In this document: piece after piece, positions 6,548 through 10,351 of the stretch
How the letters are laid out: every line of letters begins with the position of its first letter
Numbering within the stretch: position 1 is the first letter of the stretch
Origin: JBEKYH01 sp049511115
Lineage (GTDB): Bacteria; Planctomycetota; Phycisphaerae; Tepidisphaerales; Tepidisphaeraceae
Reading direction: 5' to 3'
Length of the DNA stretch: 10,351 nt
Assembly: GCA_049511115.1 (NCBI GenBank)
Contig: JBEKYH010000144.1
Coordinates: forward strand, 1 to 10,351
Notes under the pieces: model-generated
The model's database searches: none
What the model saw: the letters and a program-made list of their open reading frames with translations, nothing else
What the model was told of the DNA's origin: nothing
Program-made: the position numbers and the translations under genes

Positions 6548-7579
6548 TTACGCAATCATGTTGGGGTTAAACATCTGGCCGGGCGTAAGCGCGCGGGTGG
6601 CTGTTTTGCCCACGAATTCGTCAATTCGCGCGGCCAGGACGCCGGTGCCGGGGCGCTGGACAGTGAAATCGGCCTCGCCAAGAACCGTGCCCTTTGCGAC
6701 CGGGCGGGCGATGACCAGACTCTGCCGGCTCACGCGGCGCACATCGCGCTCGGCCGGCAGGACGCGCTTGCCGGGAGTTCCCAGCGATGCTTCGGCCAGG
6801 CGAATCAGCCGCACGTATTCGGTGAACGCCGGCACATCGAGGCTGGCGGCGTGATCCGGTCCGGGCGCGCGGCAGTCCAGAGTAAGATGCTTTTCAATAA
6901 GTCTCGCCCCGGCGGCGACAGCGAGAGCGCCGCAGATTGTCTCGCTTGTGTGATCGGAGAAGCCGACGGGCACGCCAAACAAATCGCGCAGCTCGCCAAT
7001 CCAGGAAAGATGCGCGTCTTCAAGTCGCGTGGGGTAGCTGCTGATGCAATGAAACAAGGCAAACGGCGCCTTCCACGACGCGAGCCACGCATGGGTGAGG
7101 ACGATCTCCAGCATTTCCGCCGCGCCGGTGGAGATCAACAGGGGCAGGCCGAGTTTGGAGGCGGCATGAAGCAGCGGCTTGTTGACCAGGTCGGGTGAGG
7201 CGATTTTGATCGCGGGGGTATTGAGGGATTCGAGCAACGGCAGATCGCCCAGTGAAAATGGCGTAGCCAGCAGCCACAAACCGGCGGATTTGACTTCGGC
7301 GGCGATTTTGCGGACTTGGTCGTCGGTCAATTCATATTGCCGCAGCATCTCGATCGCCGACTTCTGGCTGGAGCGCTGCTTTTGATATTTGGCGAAATCA
7401 CAACTTGGGTGCATGAGCCGGTCGGCGCGGAATAGTTGCAGCTTTACCGCATCGGCGCCGGCCTTTTTTGCGGCGCGGACAAGCTTAAGAGCTTTGGCAA
7501 GTGAGCCGTCGTGGTTGACGCCGATCTCGGCGATGACCAGCACGGGACTCTTGGGACCGATGGAGAGGGATTTTTTCAT
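6548..7579 (-). CDS. neuB: N-acetylneuraminate-type synthase (NeuB/LegI/PseI family)
   Basis: NeuB-family synthases condense phosphoenolpyruvate with ManNAc or a related 6-carbon sugar to give a 9-carbon nonulosonic acid, in the cytosol and metal-dependent. The 343-residue length is normal for the family. The TIM-barrel part (about 1-270) shows VIAEIGVNHDG (15-25), AGADAVKLQLF (40-50), ATPF (105-108), KIASPDLVNKPLL (125-137), LLISTGAAE (147-155), HCISSYP (177-183), VGFSDHTS (205-212), EKHLTLD (229-235) and GPDHAAS (240-246). The C-terminal SAF (antifreeze-like) domain spans about 284-343, with RQSLVIA and RPGTG (309-313). The product could be neuraminate, legionaminate or pseudaminate; sequence reading alone cannot decide. 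The neighbouring NeuC points to a ManNAc route rather than the PseBCHG route. No strong Shine-Dalgarno precedes ATG 7579. Confidence 0.94.
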   Translation of the reverse strand: MKKSLSIGPKSPVLVIAEIGVNHDGSLAKALKLVRAAKKAGADAVKLQLFRADRLMHPSCDFAKYQKQRSSQKSAIEMLRQYELTDDQVRKIAAEVKSAGLWLLATPFSLGDLPLLESLNTPAIKIASPDLVNKPLLHAASKLGLPLLISTGAAEMLEIVLTHAWLASWKAPFALFHCISSYPTRLEDAHLSWIGELRDLFGVPVGFSDHTSETICGALAVAAGARLIEKHLTLDCRAPGPDHAASLDVPAFTEYVRLIRLAEASLGTPGKRVLPAERDVRRVSRQSLVIARPVAKGTVLGEADFTVQRPGTGVLAARIDEFVGKTATRALTPGQMFNPNMIA

Positions 7580-7626
7580 TGCCGGCGTCCGTCAGGGCAA
7601 TCGCTTGGTGGAGAACTTGAATTATC

Positions 7627-7743
7627 CCCTCGCTCTGTACTCAGCGAGAGGGCTAGGGTGAGGGTCGTCTTTGACTTGACATTAAAATATGGCTCATACG
7701 AAGAACCCTCACCCCGACCCTCTCCCTGAGTACAGGGCGAGGG
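7627..7743. repeat. Long inverted-repeat element (MITE/REP-like) between neuA and neuB
   Basis: The left arm 7627-7665 and right arm 7705-7743 are 39 nt each and match as reverse complements at 34 of 39 positions, around a 39-nt AT-richer centre. The arms contain CCCTCGCTCTGTACTCAG and AGGGTGAGGGT, the 'CCCTCACCCC...CCCTCTCCC' type of non-coding palindrome found in many high-GC genomes. It fills most of the 202-bp neuA-neuB gap, where the rest of the cluster is tightly packed, so it probably entered the operon later. It encodes no protein. As RNA it would fold into a long hairpin within the operon transcript. Confidence 0.85.
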
Positions 7744-7781
7744 AGAAATCCCACGGACTTTTTCACTTTCGAGTCCGCGAT

Positions 7782-8531
7782 TCACGCCGCGTTCCTTGCG
7801 GCGAGGCGTTCACGCAAAACCGCCTCGGCCCAATAGAGATCGCGCTGGTGGTCGATTTCGACGGTCTCGCCGGTTTCGGTTTCGATGCCGCGGCGATCGA
7901 TGCCAAAGAAGGCGTGCGGATCGTCGGGAAATTCGCGGCCGCGCAGAAGAGACGCGCGCGAGACGGCGACCACCGCCCCATCATGCAAAAACAGCGGCGT
8001 TAAATCCTGGCGGCGATGAATGCTTCCGGGCGTGAGGGGCGTCACGATGTCGCCGTCCAGGCGGCTCATCCAGGCGGGATGCCATTTACCCACCGGACAG
8101 AAACTGCGGACGGAATCGCAACTGGTGCGCTCGAGAAGCTCGATGGCCCGGTCGATGACGCCTTTGCCGCGCACGGGGACATTGCCGTAGAGAACGACGG
8201 CGGCGGCGAAAGTGATTTTTTGCGCCCGCTCGACTTCATCCAGCGCATGCAGCATGACATCCTGAACGGAAGCCTCGGGCCCGGCCAGTTCCCCAGGACG
8301 CGCGATCGAATCAATGCGCCGAGCTTGCGCGAGCGCCGTGACATAGGGGCAATCCGTCGTGACGACAAGCCGCGTGATTCGGCGACAAGTCAGGGCGGCA
8401 TCGAGCGTGTAATCAATCACCGGCCGGCCCAATAGCGGGAGGAGATGCTTATTACGCAATCCCACGCTCCCGGCGCGGGCGAGGATGACTCCCAGGACGG
8501 ACGGCGCGTTTTTTTCGTCAGGTGTACTCAT
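7782..8531 (-). CDS. neuA: Acylneuraminate cytidylyltransferase (CMP-nonulosonate synthetase)
   Basis: NeuA-type enzymes activate sialic or related acids with CTP to form CMP-sugar for glycosyltransferases. The 249-aa protein is a single GT-A-like nucleotidyltransferase domain of normal length. It shows GVILARAGSVGLRNKHLLPLLGRP (14-37), a divergent form of the family's P-loop-like 'ARxGSKG-x3-KN' signature in which the first Lys is Val (V23) while the second Lys (K28) is kept. It also shows ITRLVVTTDCP (52-62), FAAAVVLYGNVPVR (108-121), VGKWHPAWM (147-155), FFGIDRRGIETETGETVEIDHQRDL (208-232). The final 'xEIDHQxDLYWAE' matches the metal-binding Asp region. ATG 8531 was chosen because ATGA overlaps the stop of the upstream gene by 4 nt; an ATG at 8543 (MASPMST) is the alternative. 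The frame stays open far upstream, but that part is shadow of the neighbour. Confidence 0.88.
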   Translation of the reverse strand: MSTPDEKNAPSVLGVILARAGSVGLRNKHLLPLLGRPVIDYTLDAALTCRRITRLVVTTDCPYVTALAQARRIDSIARPGELAGPEASVQDVMLHALDEVERAQKITFAAAVVLYGNVPVRGKGVIDRAIELLERTSCDSVRSFCPVGKWHPAWMSRLDGDIVTPLTPGSIHRRQDLTPLFLHDGAVVAVSRASLLRGREFPDDPHAFFGIDRRGIETETGETVEIDHQRDLYWAEAVLRERLAARNAA

Positions 8532-10141
8532 AGGCGATGCCATTGTTTGCACTGAGCGCAGGCGGGATGTTTGTCCCATTGGCCGGCGCGGTGATCGCGG
8601 CGCATAGCGGCGAGGGCAAGCGAGGCTTCCTCCAGCGTCGAACCGAGCGATTGGCGTGAGAGGACGTCCTGTTCGCACGAGACGAACTGGCCGTCGCTTT
8701 GCACCATCAGACGCCGGTCGAGGCTGGCGCAGGGCCGCCGGCGCGGGCCGGCCATGTCGGCGGGTGAGACGTCTTCGATCAGGCCGGCAAAATCGCTCGG
8801 GCCCCTGACCACGGCGGCGCGCAAGGTGCGCAGCCAATGGTCATACCAGATTTCCATTTCACCCTGATTCTGGCGGCATTTGACGAACGTCGGTACGAGT
8901 AGCGGCGCGCCGCGCAAACCGCGAAGTTCAATGAAGGCTCTTATATTGCCAACAGCCTCTGCAAAAGCGTCGCGGCCCATTACGGCGGCATATGTCGCGG
9001 CGCGGGCGGCGGGAAGATGGACGCTCACAATGTCCACGCCGGATTCGATAAGGGGGGCGATACGCTCGGAGGGGACATCGACAAAATCTGTTTCCAATGT
9101 GATGGCGGCGATGCTGGAATCGCGAGCGGCCTGGATGATCTCCAAGACCTGGGGATGGAGCATTGGATCGCCGACGCCGGCGAGAACGAGGCGCGCGTCG
9201 TCGAATTCGGCCAACGCGCGGAAGATGTCCTTGGCGCGTTCGAGGGTCATCGGCGGGCGCGCGATCGAGAGGCGACGGCCGGGCCAATAGATAGGGACAG
9301 TCGCGCGATCGGTGTTCAGTTCCATGACCAGTTCGCGCGGAACGGACCGATCAATTTGAGCGTTGGCATGAGCGTCGACCGCGGCGAGCAACCCCATCGC
9401 ATCCGTGCCGATCAGTTCGCCGTTGAGATGGGCCGTGGCCGCGGACAGTTGGTCGATTTGCCGCTGGGAGTCGAGGCTGAAACGGCGCGACGTGCGGGCC
9501 AGCGGAACGGGGATAGGCACGCAGGCCGGATCGGCGATGGGGTCATGCTGCGGAGTATCGGGCCGATAGGTGAGCATGATGCCGGGATACATGCGACCGG
9601 TGGCGAGTTTGGAGAGCAGGGTCGTCGAAAGGAGAACGCCGTTGAGGCCGGGGGTGGCCTGGGAAAAGCAAAGGTCCAGGTCGGGTAGTCCGGCCGCGTG
9701 ATCGAGAAGACCGGTGATTAACGCCGGATCGATCAGCGCGGCTGCGGGGTCGATCAGGAGCAGGCCATCGGCGGCGGCGGAGCGAGCGAGCTCGTTTAGC
9801 CAGGGACCATGAAAGCCGCGATCAAATGCGCAGGTTCCAAGCAGCCCGCCGCGCCAGCCGTCAGACCAGCGCGAGGCGGCGGAGACTTCGTCGATCTCCG
9901 GCACGGAGCGGCGCGGACCCGGGATGGAGAGTTCAGTCGCAAGGCTGCCGACTTGTCGCGCGATATCGACGGCGGCCGATTGATCTTCCCAGCAGACGAT
10001 TTTCGCGGAGGCAAGGCCCGCCACGCGCCCAAGCCGGCGGAGCGTCCAGCGCAGCACCGGCTCGTCGCGGAAAAGGCGCGTGGCGCTATTCGTGGCGGCC
10101 GATTCGTGCAGGAGGGAGATGACGGGGATGATCTGTTTCAT
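8528..10141 (-). CDS. Nucleotidyltransferase-like + degenerate radical-SAM/SPASM fusion protein
   Basis: This 537-residue protein (numbered from ATG 10141) has two parts. Residues 1 to about 200 resemble a GT-A nucleotidyltransferase: IIPVISL at the N-terminus, PVLRWTLRRLGRV (28-40) and GLLLIDPAAALIDPALI (126-142). It lacks the glycine/basic nucleotide loop. Residues about 268-537 resemble a radical-SAM barrel with a SPASM tail. The strand ELVMELNTDR is where CxxxCxxC should follow, but those positions are Ala280, Ile284 and Pro287. The next motif, GVGDPMLHP (322-330), corresponds to the usual 'GGEPLLHP'. The C-terminal cysteines Cys471, Cys489, Cys528 and Cys531, with 'DGQFVSC' and 'CAQC', are intact as in SPASM auxiliary-cluster domains. 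It recalls what I remember as the spiro-SPASM family. The 4-nt ATGA overlap ties it to neuA. A TTG at 10165 would add 8 residues. Function is unknown; a role with CMP-nonulosonate formation or transfer is inferred from context. Confidence 0.85.
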   Translation of the reverse strand: MKQIIPVISLLHESAATNSATRLFRDEPVLRWTLRRLGRVAGLASAKIVCWEDQSAAVDIARQVGSLATELSIPGPRRSVPEIDEVSAASRWSDGWRGGLLGTCAFDRGFHGPWLNELARSAAADGLLLIDPAAALIDPALITGLLDHAAGLPDLDLCFSQATPGLNGVLLSTTLLSKLATGRMYPGIMLTYRPDTPQHDPIADPACVPIPVPLARTSRRFSLDSQRQIDQLSAATAHLNGELIGTDAMGLLAAVDAHANAQIDRSVPRELVMELNTDRATVPIYWPGRRLSIARPPMTLERAKDIFRALAEFDDARLVLAGVGDPMLHPQVLEIIQAARDSSIAAITLETDFVDVPSERIAPLIESGVDIVSVHLPAARAATYAAVMGRDAFAEAVGNIRAFIELRGLRGAPLLVPTFVKCRQNQGEMEIWYDHWLRTLRAAVVRGPSDFAGLIEDVSPADMAGPRRRPCASLDRRLMVQSDGQFVSCEQDVLSRQSLGSTLEEASLALAAMRRDHRAGQWDKHPACAQCKQWHRL

Positions 10142-10165
10142 CTGGCTGTTTGCTCGTTTCGCCAA

Positions 10166-10351
10166 TTATGCGGCCAACGCCGCGGGACGTTCATATTTCT
10201 TCGCCCCATGCTCGGCGATTTGCGTCTCCACGCGCGCGATCGTTCGATCCATCAGCTCCGCGAAAGCGGCGGCGGCTTCGATCATGGCCTTCACGTTTTC
10301 AATGTCCCGTTCGATCTGGAGCCGCTGGCGATCAGCGCCGGCAGCCTTGGA
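10166..10351 (-). CDS. C-terminal end of an unidentified gene, helical and charged
   Basis: The minus-strand frame is open from the window edge to TAA at 10166-10168 and gives the last 61 residues of a protein. They form one amphipathic helical stretch (DRQRLQIERDIENVKAMIEAA, then FAELMDRTIARVETQIAEHG) and a short tail ending PAALAA. A long helix or coiled coil is likely. The stop lies 24 nt before the ATG of the downstream gene, so it is probably the operon's upstream member. Proteins of the Maf/DUF115 glycosyltransferase family, which attach nonulosonic acids to flagellin, end in helical segments and sit in such clusters. That is a context guess; this tail carries no diagnostic motif. Confidence 0.6.
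   Translation of the reverse strand, partial: SKAAGADRQRLQIERDIENVKAMIEAAAAFAELMDRTIARVETQIAEHGAKKYERPAALAA

Noticed and set aside
6123..6854. Plus-strand open frame of 243 codons opposite neuC and neuB
   Set aside because: It crosses two well-supported minus-strand genes, encodes low-complexity Arg/Gly-rich protein with no motif, and is what GC-rich antisense frames produce.
9017..9688. Plus-strand open frame of 223 codons opposite the SPASM gene
   Set aside because: It is an antisense shadow of a recognised coding frame, and the product has no family features.
8528..10141. Active radical-SAM enzyme
   Set aside because: The general layout fits, but none of the three cysteines of the SAM-cluster motif is present, so catalysis by that mechanism is not supported.

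Overview
The window is GC-rich, roughly 60% by eye, and looks like a chromosome segment from a planctomycete-type bacterium. The reasons are a long TPR protein with one N-terminal membrane anchor, an HDOD regulator, a sialic-acid-type sugar cluster with a planctomycete/spirochaete flavour, and several palindromic repeats in gaps. This taxonomic call is inference; there is no rRNA or marker gene here. Almost everything is on the minus strand, except three genes at 2338-3812.

Layout. Positions 1-2059 (minus) hold the N-terminal 686 residues of a membrane-anchored TPR protein that continues past the left edge. Positions 2338-4105 form a lower-GC accessory patch. It contains two overlapping small genes, a BECR-nuclease-like protein and a DUF2283 protein, arranged like a toxin-antitoxin pair. 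It also holds a 259-260 aa protein of unknown function and a minus-strand, apparently leaderless orphan VapB-like antitoxin gene. Positions 4193-5107 (minus) encode an HDOD protein. A 19-bp-stem palindromic repeat (5196-5253) separates it from the sugar cluster.

Positions 5259-10351 read on the minus strand as one apparent operon. In transcript order it has a partial gene with a helical C-terminus, a two-domain nucleotidyltransferase-like/SPASM protein, neuA, neuB and neuC. NeuC would make ManNAc (or an analogue) from an NDP-GlcNAc, NeuB would condense it with phosphoenolpyruvate, and NeuA would activate the nonulosonate with CMP. The first member is a radical-SAM-fold protein whose three SAM-cluster cysteines are replaced by Ala, Ile and Pro. 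Its C-terminal SPASM-type cysteines are intact, and its stop overlaps the neuA start by 4 nt (ATGA). It is the best candidate in the window for a poorly described activity, probably in surface or flagellar glycosylation.

Two further palindromic elements sit in the cluster. One is in the neuA-neuB gap (7627-7743). The other lies in frame inside neuC (6254-6279), within a roughly 40-residue segment that appears to be extra compared with ordinary NeuC.
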